A DNA stretch of 64,000 nt, from NCBI RefSeq assembly GCF_934630525.1, contig NZ_CAKTVX010000001.1, positions 1 to 64,000 on the forward strand, read 5' to 3'. Source of the DNA: an uncultured Slackia sp. (GTDB lineage: Bacteria > Actinomycetota > Coriobacteriia > Coriobacteriales > Eggerthellaceae). The notes below the pieces were generated by a model that searched no databases, was not told where the DNA came from, and worked only from the letters and a program-made list of their open reading frames with translations. This document shows positions 37,809-45,868 of the stretch, piece after piece (the stretch's first letter is position 1; each line of letters starts with the position of its first letter). The position numbers and the translations under genes are program-made.

Positions 37809-38701
37809 TGGACGCAGCAAACAGGAGCGTTGGCGCTTACGCTCGCATCGCGGCCGAAATCGTCGCCATTGCGGCCACGCCTGCTGTGCTGGCGGCGTGC
37901 ACCATCGCGAATTTCGACCAGACTGCGCTGCTCACGCTCGTCGTGGTGCTTGCGAGCATGGGCATCTTCTTCGCGAGCTACGAGGCGTCGCGTCCGCGTC
38001 TGCGCGACATCATGCCCACGGTGGTATTGGCCGCCCTTGCCGCGGCGGGTCGCATCCTGTTCGCGCCCATTCCCGACTTCAAGCCGGTGAGCGCCATCGC
38101 GATTATCGCTGGCGTCGCGTTTGGGCGCAAAAGCGGCTTCATGGTGGGTGCCTTGGCGGCGCTCGCTTCGAATTTCTTCTTCGGCCAAGGCCCATGGACG
38201 CCGTGGCAAATGTATGCCTGGGGTTTGGTCGGCTACGGAGCCGGGCTGCTCGCGATGGTGCCTGCAAAGCAAAGGGCGGTAGGTGCGAAAGCATCTCGCC
38301 GAGTTCGTGGTGGGGAAGCGCTCGGTATGACGTGCGGTTCCTTGTGCTCCGTTTCGGCCGATGGGGAGTTGGAAAGCGTCGCCTCGTCGCCTTGCCAAGC
38401 GCACACTGGAAAAGAAAATTGCGCCTACGCCGCCCGCCGTCTTATAGATGCGCATCCCATCATCGTGTACGCATACGGTTTCTTGGCGTGCCTCGGGTAC
38501 GGCTTTATTTTGAACGCGTGGAGCATTTTGAGCTTCTTCCACGCTCAGGCGTCAGGATGGGCGGGCATTTTGGCGGTGTATGCGACGGCCCTGCCTTTCG
38601 ATATCGTGCACGGCGTGGCGACGGTTGTGTTCCTGCTTGCCCTGTACGGCCCGTGGCGTCGCAAGCTCGAGCGCGTGCGCAGAAAGTTCGGTTTGGCATA
38701 G
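37808..38701 (+). CDS. ECF transporter substrate-specificity (S) component, probably corrinoid
   Basis: 297 residues with about six membrane spans. The N-terminal region carries FASYEASRPRLRDIMPTVVLAALAAAGR, then FKPVSAIAIIAGVAFGRKSGFMVG and SNFFFGQGPWTPWQM, which match ECF S-component families. A hydrophilic insert of about 55 residues (about 156-212, GGEALGMTCGSLCSVSA) interrupts the membrane part, with three Cys in it. It is the last gene of the operon, starting on the final base of the ATPase gene. A corrinoid substrate is inferred from the riboswitch and the DUF4430 gene; cobalt or another vitamin is the alternative. Confidence 0.85.
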   Translation: MDAANRSVGAYARIAAEIVAIAATPAVLAACTIANFDQTALLTLVVVLASMGIFFASYEASRPRLRDIMPTVVLAALAAAGRILFAPIPDFKPVSAIAIIAGVAFGRKSGFMVGALAALASNFFFGQGPWTPWQMYAWGLVGYGAGLLAMVPAKQRAVGAKASRRVRGGEALGMTCGSLCSVSADGELESVASSPCQAHTGKENCAYAARRLIDAHPIIVYAYGFLACLGYGFILNAWSILSFFHAQASGWAGILAVYATALPFDIVHGVATVVFLLALYGPWRRKLERVRRKFGLA

Positions 38702-38932
38702 GACCGGGCAATGTGCCGAATGCCCGCCACCGAATCGCCTGGCCGCCTTGCCTGGGCGCGCAAGGGAAGGTAGCGCCCGCTTTTCGCCCGTTTTCGAACG
38801 AGGTTCTGAATAATCCTCTGCAATATGCATTTTCTTGAATATGCCGTTATGGCGGTCCTTCTTTACCACATTCGTGCTTTAGTGTGCTAAACTGCGCGAA
38901 TTATTGCCCCGTCTGGAAAGAAGGAATTTCCC

Positions 38933-40288
38933 ATGTCTTCTGAACAAGAAGCCATGAGCTTTGAAGCTGAGGGCCTGTACGTTTCGGAATCGGAACGCCA
39001 GGGTTGGTGGTCAATCGCTCGTATTTGGATTGGCAACGGCTTCAATGTCTCTACGCTTATTACTGGTGCCGCGCTTGGCGCGGGCCTCACGTTGTTTGAC
39101 AGCTTCTTGGCCGCGTTCATCGGCTTCGGCATCATCGTCGCCTACATGAGCTTCGTGGCTATGGAATCGGCCGACGTGGGACTTCCTACGGCGCCCCTTT
39201 CAACGGCGGCGCTTGGCAAGAAGGGCGGACGCTACATCGTCGGCTTCATCATGGGCGTGTCGCTCGTGGGTTGGTTCGGCGTGCAGGCGGCCGTGTGCGG
39301 TGCGTCGTTCTCGGTCGCTTTCGCCGACCTTACGGGCTTCGAGATTCCCGTATGGATTTCCGCCGTCGTGCTTGGCGCGCTTATGCTCGTATCGGCGATT
39401 TACGGCTTCGATGGCGTGAAGTGGGTGAACACGGTTTCCGCGGTGCTGCTGTTCGTCATTTGCGTGTACGGCTTGGGCATTTCTATCGCGGGCACCGGCA
39501 CCGACTCCATTTTCAACTATGTGCCCGTCGAGGGCATGGGCTTGGCTGCCGGCATTAGCATCTCCGTCGGCCTGTTTGCCGTAGGCGGCGCAGGCGTAGG
39601 CGACTTCACGCGTTACGCGAAAGACCGCAAGGCCGCCGTTGTTTCGAGCGTCGTCGGCGTGTGGCCGGTGAACATTCTCGTGCTTATGATGGGCGCCGTG
39701 CTCGCCATTGCCGTTCCCGATTCGGGCGGCGACATCACGCTCGTGCTGTCGAGCATGGGCTTGGCGCTTATCTCCGTGGTCGCTATTGTGGCTTCCACGT
39801 GGGCCGTCAACGTTGGCAACGCCTATTCCGCCGGCTTGGCATTTACGGCCATGGCGGGCAAGGGCGAGGAATCGTACAAGGTCACCACGATGATCGCCGG
39901 CATCGTCGGCCTCATTGCCGCTGCCGTGGGCATCATGGATTACTTCACCACGTTCCTAACGTTCCTTTCGGCCATGGTTCCCGCGCTCGCCGGCACCATG
40001 ATCGCCGACTACTTCCTCATTCGTAAAGGCCGCCCCGAGAACTTCAAGCCCCTCGAGGGCATCTCGGTGCCGGGCGTCGTGAGCTTCGCGGTGGGCGCCG
40101 TGTTTGCCATGGTGACGGGCGGCACGTTCGTGGGCACGCCGCTCGAAATGCTCGATTTCCCGTTGTTTATTGGCCCCGTGAATGGCATCGTCGTCTCGAT
40201 GATTCTGTACGTGGTTATCTACAAGGCCATGAAGCTGCCTGCATTTGACGGTTCTATCGTGCTTTTCACGAAGAAGTCGGCCGAATAG
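38933..40288 (+). CDS. NCS1-family permease (cytosine/allantoin type)
   Basis: 451 residues and about 12 membrane spans. The N-terminal block SERQGWWSIARIWIGNGFNVSTLITG and GDFTRYAKDRKAAVV are typical of NCS1 nucleobase-cation symporters (CodB-like). Substrates in the family are cytosine, allantoin, hydantoins and related compounds. A TGCTAAACT extended -10 box lies near 38881-38891. The genes that follow encode DUF917 proteins and a hydantoinase-like protein, so the imported compound is likely a hydantoin-like or purine-derived ring. It ends in a terminator. Confidence 0.88.
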   Translation: MSSEQEAMSFEAEGLYVSESERQGWWSIARIWIGNGFNVSTLITGAALGAGLTLFDSFLAAFIGFGIIVAYMSFVAMESADVGLPTAPLSTAALGKKGGRYIVGFIMGVSLVGWFGVQAAVCGASFSVAFADLTGFEIPVWISAVVLGALMLVSAIYGFDGVKWVNTVSAVLLFVICVYGLGISIAGTGTDSIFNYVPVEGMGLAAGISISVGLFAVGGAGVGDFTRYAKDRKAAVVSSVVGVWPVNILVLMMGAVLAIAVPDSGGDITLVLSSMGLALISVVAIVASTWAVNVGNAYSAGLAFTAMAGKGEESYKVTTMIAGIVGLIAAAVGIMDYFTTFLTFLSAMVPALAGTMIADYFLIRKGRPENFKPLEGISVPGVVSFAVGAVFAMVTGGTFVGTPLEMLDFPLFIGPVNGIVVSMILYVVIYKAMKLPAFDGSIVLFTKKSAE

Positions 40289-40311
40289 GGTAGTCTAGAA
40301 CTGTTGCGCTA

Positions 40312-40341
40312 CGAGCCGCTCGCAAGGGCGGCTTTGCTTTA
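40312..40341 (+). terminator. Intrinsic terminator after the NCS1 permease
   Basis: Stem agccgc / gcggct (40314-40319 with 40328-40333) followed by ttgcttt. Confidence 0.65.
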
Positions 40342-40344
40342 ATT

Positions 40345-40413
40345 GGGGTGCCCCGCGAGGGCGCCTGAAGGTAAGCGGCATATGTGTAAAGCGCCCTGCC
40401 GCGTGTGGCGGGG
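40345..40413 (+). promoter_or_regulatory. Nested hairpin leader before the DUF917 genes, possible regulatory RNA
   Basis: ccccgc (40351-40356) pairs with gcgggg (40408-40413), and inside it gggcgc (40359-40364) pairs with gcgccc (40391-40396). The same cccc can also pair with gggg at 40345-40348, giving two exclusive folds. It sits directly before the ribosome site. I do not recognise a known riboswitch class. Confidence 0.4.
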
Positions 40414-40436
40414 CTGAACAAGGAAGGGGGGCTCGC

Positions 40437-41543
40437 GTGAGGAAAATCGGAATCGAAGATATCGACGACATCGCGCTTGGCTCATCGCTTTTGGGTTCGG
40501 GTGGCGGCGGCGATCCGTACATGGGTCGCTTGGAGGCCATCGCAGCCGTGAAGAAGTATGGCCCCGTCGAGCTGCTTGACATTGACGAAGTGCCCGATAC
40601 CTGGACCGTCGCGCCTATTTGTGGCGTCGGCGCTCCGAGCGTGTCGCTCGAGAAAGGCACGAACGGAATCGAGTATCCCAAGGTTCGCGCCATGATGGAG
40701 CGCATGCTTGGCCGCAAGCTCGATGCGTTTTTGCTTTCCGAAGCGGGCGGCATGAACTCCATGGTGCCTATTTCCGCCGCCGCTCGAGCGGGCCTGCCGC
40801 TCATTAACGCTGACGGCATGGGTCGCGCGTTCCCGGGCATTCAGCAAGACACGTTCACGCTGAACGGCGTGTCCACCAACCCCTTCATCATTGCCGATGA
40901 AAAGGGCAACTGCACGGTGCTCACGACCATCAACAACGACTGGACCGAGGAAATCGGCCGCGAAATCACCACCGCATGCGGCGGCCAGGTGACCACGCTC
41001 GCATCGCCCATGAGCGGCGAGAAGATGAAGACGAGCGTCGTCGTTGGCACGGTCGATTACGCGCAAAAGCTCGGTCGCATCATTCGCACGGCGACCGACG
41101 CCGACAACCCCGAGCAGTTCTTCCTCGGCGAAAGCGGAGCCTTCCGCTTCTTCAAGGGCAAAATCACCGACGTGCTGCGCGAAACGCGCGACGGCTTCAA
41201 CTTCGGCCGCGTGACGCTTGAGGGCATCGGCGAAGACAAGGGCAAGAAAGCCGTGGTCGAGTTCCAGAACGAGAACATCTACGCAGAAGTCGATGGCGAA
41301 ATCGTGGCTACGGTGCCCGACCTCATTTGCCTGGTCGACTCCGAGACGTTCGTGCCCATTACCACCGAGAACCTGAAATACGGCAAGCGCGCCCTCGTCG
41401 TGGGCCTGCCGTGCGACGCTGCATGGCGTACGCCTCGCGGCCTTGAGCTCGCCGGTCCCGCATGGTTCGGCTTGAAAGACGTCGAGTATCGCCCTATCGA
41501 GGAGCGTTACGCCGAGTTTTCGAAGGAGGAGAGCCATGCGTAA
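40437..41543 (+). CDS. DUF917 family protein (first copy)
   Basis: 368 residues from a GTG with a very strong ribosome site (aaggaaggggg). Belongs to the DUF917 family, named from a characterised S-methyl thiohydantoin desulfurase; members usually neighbour hydantoinase/oxoprolinase genes. Visible blocks are ALGSSLLGSGGGGDPYMGRL at the start, LLSEAGGMNSMVPISAAARAG, NADGMGRAFPGIQQDTFTL and the C-terminal DLICLVDSETFVPITTE. It overlaps the second copy by 8 bases. Its direct reaction is unknown here. Confidence 0.87.
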   Translation: MRKIGIEDIDDIALGSSLLGSGGGGDPYMGRLEAIAAVKKYGPVELLDIDEVPDTWTVAPICGVGAPSVSLEKGTNGIEYPKVRAMMERMLGRKLDAFLLSEAGGMNSMVPISAAARAGLPLINADGMGRAFPGIQQDTFTLNGVSTNPFIIADEKGNCTVLTTINNDWTEEIGREITTACGGQVTTLASPMSGEKMKTSVVVGTVDYAQKLGRIIRTATDADNPEQFFLGESGAFRFFKGKITDVLRETRDGFNFGRVTLEGIGEDKGKKAVVEFQNENIYAEVDGEIVATVPDLICLVDSETFVPITTENLKYGKRALVVGLPCDAAWRTPRGLELAGPAWFGLKDVEYRPIEERYAEFSKEESHA

Positions 41544-42624
41544 GATCGGCATTTCCGATATCGAAGACATCGCTTTGGGCGCAGCGCTTTTGGGCGCGGG
41601 CGGCGGCGGCGACCCCTATATTGGCAAGCTGCTCGCCATTGGCGCTGTAAAGGAATGCGGCGAGGTGTCGCTTATCGATGTCGACGAGCTTTCCGACGAC
41701 GATATCGTCGTGCCCGTGGCAAGCGTGGGCGCCCCGACGATTCTCACCGAGAAGGGCGTGGGTTCCAACGAGTTCACCAAGCTCATCGATATGGTGGGTT
41801 CCTACTACGGCAAGAAAATCACGGCCATCATGCCCATCGAGGCCGGTGGCGTGAATTCCATGCTGCCCATCGCCGCGGCAGCGCGCTTGGGCCTTCCTAT
41901 GGTCGACGTCGACGGCATGGGCCGCGCGTTCCCCGAAATCCAAATGGTCACGTTCACCATTGGCGGCGTGTCGGCAAGCCCCATGCTCTTCATCGACGAG
42001 AAGGGCAACATGGGCCTTATGGAGACCATCAACAACAAGTGGGTCGAGAACATTTGCCGCGCCGGCTGCACCGCATGCGGCGGCAGCGTGGTGTCGACCG
42101 AGTATGTCATGACGGCTTCGCAGGTGCGCGAGTTCGGTGTGCGCGGCATTGTCACGCGCAGCCAGGAACTGGGTCGTGCGATTCGCGGCATCAAGAACTG
42201 CCCCGAGAATATGACGCCCGAGGAATACTTCTTCGACTACACCGGCGGTTTCCGCCTGTTCAAGGGCAAGATCGCCGACGTGCTGCGCGAGACCCGCGGC
42301 GGATTCAACTTCGGCAAGGTCGTGCTTGAGGGCATCGGCGAAGACAAGGGCGGTCATGCGGAAGTCGATTTCCAGAACGAGAACCTGTGCGCGACGGTGA
42401 ACGGCGAAATTCTCGCCACGACCCCCGACCTCATTTGCCTGGTCGACACCGAAACGTTCACGCCCGTGCCCACCGACGCGTTGAAGTACGGCAAGCGCGT
42501 GCTGGTCGTTGGCCTTCCGTGCTACCACCTGTGGCGCACCGAGAAGGGCATCGAATTGGTGGGACCGCGCTATTTCGGCCTCAATACCGATTACGTCCCT
42601 GTCGAAGAGAGATGTAAGGGGTAG
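41536..42624 (+). CDS. DUF917 family protein (second copy)
   Basis: 362 residues, clearly a paralog of the preceding gene: both start MRKIGI and share ALLGAGGGGDPYIGKL, VDVDGMGRAFPEIQMVTFTIGG, RETRGGFNFGKVVLEGIGEDKG and TPDLICLVDTETFTPVP. The ribosome site (aaggagg) lies in the end of the first copy, so the two are translated together and may form a heteromer. Two structured repeat elements separate it from the HyuA-like gene on the same strand. Confidence 0.87.
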   Translation: MRKIGISDIEDIALGAALLGAGGGGDPYIGKLLAIGAVKECGEVSLIDVDELSDDDIVVPVASVGAPTILTEKGVGSNEFTKLIDMVGSYYGKKITAIMPIEAGGVNSMLPIAAAARLGLPMVDVDGMGRAFPEIQMVTFTIGGVSASPMLFIDEKGNMGLMETINNKWVENICRAGCTACGGSVVSTEYVMTASQVREFGVRGIVTRSQELGRAIRGIKNCPENMTPEEYFFDYTGGFRLFKGKIADVLRETRGGFNFGKVVLEGIGEDKGGHAEVDFQNENLCATVNGEILATTPDLICLVDTETFTPVPTDALKYGKRVLVVGLPCYHLWRTEKGIELVGPRYFGLNTDYVPVEERCKG

Positions 42625-42637
42625 CGAATCTCGCCCG

Positions 42638-42785
42638 CAGCTCCCGCGCGCGGAGGCGTCTGCGAAATGCGGCGCGCCTATCGCTCGCTTTGCTCGCTAT
42701 GCGTTGCGCCTCGTTTTTTCCAGTTTTTTATAAAGTAAGAATGAGGAAAACGAAATTTCGCCAACGCCTCCGCGTGCGGGAGCTG
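42638..42785 (+). repeat. Structured palindromic repeat, copy 1
   Basis: Outer arms 42638-42668 and 42755-42785 are 31 bases each and match at 28 of 31 positions. Between them is a 44-base block (about 42670-42713, ctatcgctcgctttgctcgc within it) shared at 38 of 44 positions with copy 2. An inner hairpin follows (tcgttttttcc / ggaaaacga). No coding sequence is visible. Confidence 0.75.
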
Positions 42786-42806
42786 CTAGCCCAATGCGTT
42801 ATGCGG

Positions 42807-42952
42807 GCCGGCCTCGCAGCCGAGCCGAGAACAAAACTTCGCATTTCTCAAACTTCTTTTTCTAATGCTGAGAATGCGAGGAGCGACGCATAGCGAGCGA
42901 AGCGAGCGGTAGGAGCTCCGTGTTTTGAGCTCGGTTCGGCTGCGAAGCCGGC
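42807..42952 (-). repeat. Structured palindromic repeat, copy 2 (inverted)
   Basis: Outer arms 42807-42837 and 42922-42952 are again 31 bases and match at 27 of 31, but their sequence differs from copy 1. The shared block lies on the minus strand (cctaccgctcgcttcgctcg). The inner hairpin is cgcatttctca / tgagaatgcg. It is 21 bases from copy 1 in opposite orientation and ends 43 bases before the HyuA-like gene. Confidence 0.75.
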
Positions 42953-42995
42953 TGAGCGGTAAGAAGAACTGCAACTTGAAGAAAGTTGAGGAGAT

Positions 42996-44555
42996 ATGTA
43001 CAAACTTGGCATTGATGTCGGCGGCACCAACACCGACGCCGTTTTGATCGACGAGAACCTGAAGGTCGTCGCCGCGGTGAAGAACCCCACCTCGGGCGAT
43101 ATCTACGAGGGCATCATGGGCGCAGTTGACGCCGTGCTCGCCCAGGCGAACATCGATCGCAAACTCATTAAGCAGGCTATGCTTGGCACCACGCAGTGCA
43201 CCAACGCCATCGTCGAGCGCAAGGGCTTGGCTCCCATCGCCATTCTGCGTATTGGCGCGCCTGCTTCCGTGGGCATTCCTCCCATGGTTGACTGGTCCGA
43301 CGATATTTCCGCGGTTGCCGTTGATACTGCCATTATTGGCGGCGGCTTCGAATTCGACGGCAAGCGTTTGGCCGATTTCGACGAGGCTGCGTGCCGCGCC
43401 TTCTTCGAGGGCGTGAAGGGCAAGGTCGACTCTGTCGCCATTAGCTGCGTGTTCGCTGGCGTGCGCAACGATGATGAGCTGGCTGCTGCCGCCATCGCCC
43501 GCGAGGTGCTCGGCGACGATGTGCGCATTTCCATCTCGAGCGAGATCGGCTCTATGGGCCTGGTCGAGCGCGAGAACGCCACCATCTTGAACGCGGCGCT
43601 CCACCTGGTTGCTGAGCGCTTCACCGAGGGCTTTGCGAAGAGCTTGGCCGAGCGTGGCATTACCGAGGCCGACGTGTATCTGTCTCAGAACGACGGCACG
43701 CTCATGACCATCGATCACGCTCGCCGTTACCCGATTCTCACCATCGCATGCGGCCCCACGAACTCCATTCGCGGCGCAAGCTACCTGAGCCGCATGGACG
43801 ACGCCATCGTCATTGACGTGGGCGGCACCACCACCGACTTGGGCGTTCTGCAGGCCGGCTTCCCGCGCGAGAGCGGCGTTGCCGTGACCATCGGCGGCGT
43901 GCGCACCAACTTCCGCATGCCCGACGTCATTTCCATCGGTTTGGGCGGCGGCTCCATCGTTCGCGAGCACGAAGATGGCAGCGTGACCGTCGGCCCCGAT
44001 TCCGTGGGTTACGAAATCACCAAGAAAGCCCTCGTGTTCGGCGGCGACACTCTTACTGCAACCGACATCGCGGTGCGCCTTGGCATGGCCGAAGTGGGCG
44101 ATGCGAGCAAGGTCGCGCATATCGACGAGGAGTTTGCCAAGAAGGCCATGGCCGCCATGCGCGAGATGGTCGAAGAGGGCATCGACATGATGAAGGTGTC
44201 CAACGACGACATCGACGCCATTCTGGTGGGCGGTGGCTGCATCATTCTACCGACCGACCTCGCTGGTACCGCGACCTGCGTGAAGCCCGAGTTCTCGGGA
44301 TGCGCGAACGCGATCGGTTCCGCCATCTCGAAGGTGAGCGGCACCTATGAGGCGCTCATCGATTATGACGAGACTCCTCGCGACCAGGCGCTCGAGGCTG
44401 CTCGTGCTGCCGCAATCGAGGCTGCTGTCGAGGCGGGCGCTGTGCGCGAAACCGTCGAAATCATCGATTCCGAAGACGTTCCGCTGCAGTATTACCCCGG
44501 CCACACCAACCGCGTGAAGGTGAAGGCTGCGGGCGATTTGAGCGCAGCTCTCTAA
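42996..44555 (+). CDS. Hydantoinase/oxoprolinase family protein (HyuA-like)
   Basis: 519 residues with a ttgaggag ribosome site. The N-terminal HyuA block (YKLGIDVGGTNTDAVLID, then MLGTTQCTNAIVERKG) and the ASKHA-type phosphate motif DVGGTTTDLGVL (about residue 270) are present, with GLGGGSIVR further on. It lacks the long C-terminal part found in full HyuA and 5-oxoprolinase (about 700 residues or more), and no HyuB gene is nearby. With two DUF917 genes and an NCS1 permease upstream, it probably acts in ATP-dependent opening or handling of a hydantoin-like ring. Confidence 0.9.
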   Translation: MYKLGIDVGGTNTDAVLIDENLKVVAAVKNPTSGDIYEGIMGAVDAVLAQANIDRKLIKQAMLGTTQCTNAIVERKGLAPIAILRIGAPASVGIPPMVDWSDDISAVAVDTAIIGGGFEFDGKRLADFDEAACRAFFEGVKGKVDSVAISCVFAGVRNDDELAAAAIAREVLGDDVRISISSEIGSMGLVERENATILNAALHLVAERFTEGFAKSLAERGITEADVYLSQNDGTLMTIDHARRYPILTIACGPTNSIRGASYLSRMDDAIVIDVGGTTTDLGVLQAGFPRESGVAVTIGGVRTNFRMPDVISIGLGGGSIVREHEDGSVTVGPDSVGYEITKKALVFGGDTLTATDIAVRLGMAEVGDASKVAHIDEEFAKKAMAAMREMVEEGIDMMKVSNDDIDAILVGGGCIILPTDLAGTATCVKPEFSGCANAIGSAISKVSGTYEALIDYDETPRDQALEAARAAAIEAAVEAGAVRETVEIIDSEDVPLQYYPGHTNRVKVKAAGDLSAAL

Positions 44556-44574
44556 ATCGCAAGCCGTTAAAAGC

Positions 44575-44612
44575 AAAGGCGCCGTCCCTGCGAGAGGGGC
44601 GGCGCCTTTTTC
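44575..44612 (+). terminator. Intrinsic terminator after the HyuA-like gene
   Basis: Long stem aaaggcgccg / cggcgccttt with an inner tccct/agggg pairing, followed by T. It also lies just before the converging telA stop and could serve both directions. Confidence 0.85.
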
Positions 44613-44653
44613 GTGCGATGCGAATGCGCGAAAAGCGTTCGGCGGGGGTTTGC

Positions 44654-45829
44654 TTAAGGAAGTTGCGGAATCTCGAGCATCTTCTGCTTGAGGTCGGCCT
44701 CGATGCGGCGCATCTCCACTTCGGCTTCGGCGCGCTTCTGGCGGCCTTCGGCTTGAATTTGCAGAACCTCGTCGAACGTCTTGATGAGCGTCTCGTTGGT
44801 CTGCTTCAGCGTTTCAATGTCGACGATGCCGCGTTCCGATTCCTTCGCCACTTCGACGGTGGAGGAGTGCAGCATCTCGGAATTCTTCTTCAGCAAATCG
44901 TTCGTCATGTTGGTGACGGCGGTTTGCGCGCGCACGGCTTCTTCGGAATTCGCTATGCCGAGCGCCAGAACCATTTGGCTCTTCCACAGCGGAATGGTAT
45001 TCACGATGGTGGTTTGGATTTTCTCGACCAGCGTGATTTCGTTGTTCTGCACGAGGCGGATCTGCGGCGCGGTTTGCATGGCGATGGTACGCGTCAGGTC
45101 GAGGTCGGAAAGCTTCTTCTCGAAGCGCGTACACATGGCATCGAGGTCTTGCGCGGCCTGCGCGTCTTCGGCGCGACCCGTGGCTTTCGCCTTGTCTACA
45201 AGCTCCTTCAGCTCGACTTCGCGTACTTCGGCGAGTTTTTTCTTGCCGGCAAGAATGTACATGGTGAGCTCTTTGAAGTAGGTGAGGTTGAGCTCGTACA
45301 TCTTGTCGAGCGTGGCGGCGTCTTTCATGAGGGTCATTTGGTGGCCTTGCAGCGCCTTCACGATTTTGTCGACATTAGCCTCGGCTTTGTCGTAGCGGGC
45401 GCGCAGCGATTCGATTTTGTTGGCGCTTTTCTTGAAGAAGCCGAACAGGCCCTTTTCCTCGGTCGCATCGAAGCTGCGCAGTTCGGTCACGGCGTCGGTA
45501 AGAAGGCCTCCGACCTCGCCCAAATCTTTCGTGCGCACGCTTTCAAGCGCGGTGTCGCTGAAATCGGCCATTTTCTTTTGGGCGCCGGCGCCGTACTGCA
45601 GGACCATTGCGGTGTCGCGTACGTTGATCTGCTGCGAGAAGCTTTCGACCATCTTCTTCTCTTCTTCGGTCAGCATGCTGTCGTCGAGCTTCGCAGGCAC
45701 TTCGGCGGCGTCGCTCGCGGGGGCCAGGGCGTCGCCGTTCGCGTTGGCGAGCGTGGGCACCGGCGCGGCATCGAGCGTCGGCGCGAGCGTGAGCTCGACG
45801 GTGGGGGTTTCGGTTTTGACGTCGGTCAT
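44654..45829 (-). CDS. TelA-family toxic anion resistance protein
   Basis: 391 residues, mostly alpha-helical. Family features are KGLFGFFKKSANKIESLRARYDKAEANVDKI, LYELNLTYFKELTMYILAGKKKL-like helices and the block TIAMQTAPQIRLVQNNEITLVEKIQTTIVNTIPLWKSQMVLAL. Members are linked to tellurite and cell-envelope stress resistance, with no proven mechanism. It lies 39 bases downstream of an XpaC-family gene on the same strand, a known partnership. The N-terminal 50 residues are Pro/Ala/Thr-rich and probably disordered. Confidence 0.9.
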   Translation of the reverse strand: MTDVKTETPTVELTLAPTLDAAPVPTLANANGDALAPASDAAEVPAKLDDSMLTEEEKKMVESFSQQINVRDTAMVLQYGAGAQKKMADFSDTALESVRTKDLGEVGGLLTDAVTELRSFDATEEKGLFGFFKKSANKIESLRARYDKAEANVDKIVKALQGHQMTLMKDAATLDKMYELNLTYFKELTMYILAGKKKLAEVREVELKELVDKAKATGRAEDAQAAQDLDAMCTRFEKKLSDLDLTRTIAMQTAPQIRLVQNNEITLVEKIQTTIVNTIPLWKSQMVLALGIANSEEAVRAQTAVTNMTNDLLKKNSEMLHSSTVEVAKESERGIVDIETLKQTNETLIKTFDEVLQIQAEGRQKRAEAEVEMRRIEADLKQKMLEIPQLP

Positions 45830-45868
45830 GGTTATGCCTTTCTTTGAGACTCGCGCGTCCCAGGGGGA

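Noticed and set aside
42670..42910. Repeated gctcgc/gcgagc units considered as a CRISPR array
   Set aside because: Only two opposed copies, no regular spacers and no cas genes.
42625..42995. Inverted repeats considered as an insertion sequence or MITE
   Set aside because: There is no transposase or target-site duplication, and arm sequences differ between copies, unlike terminal repeats of one element family.
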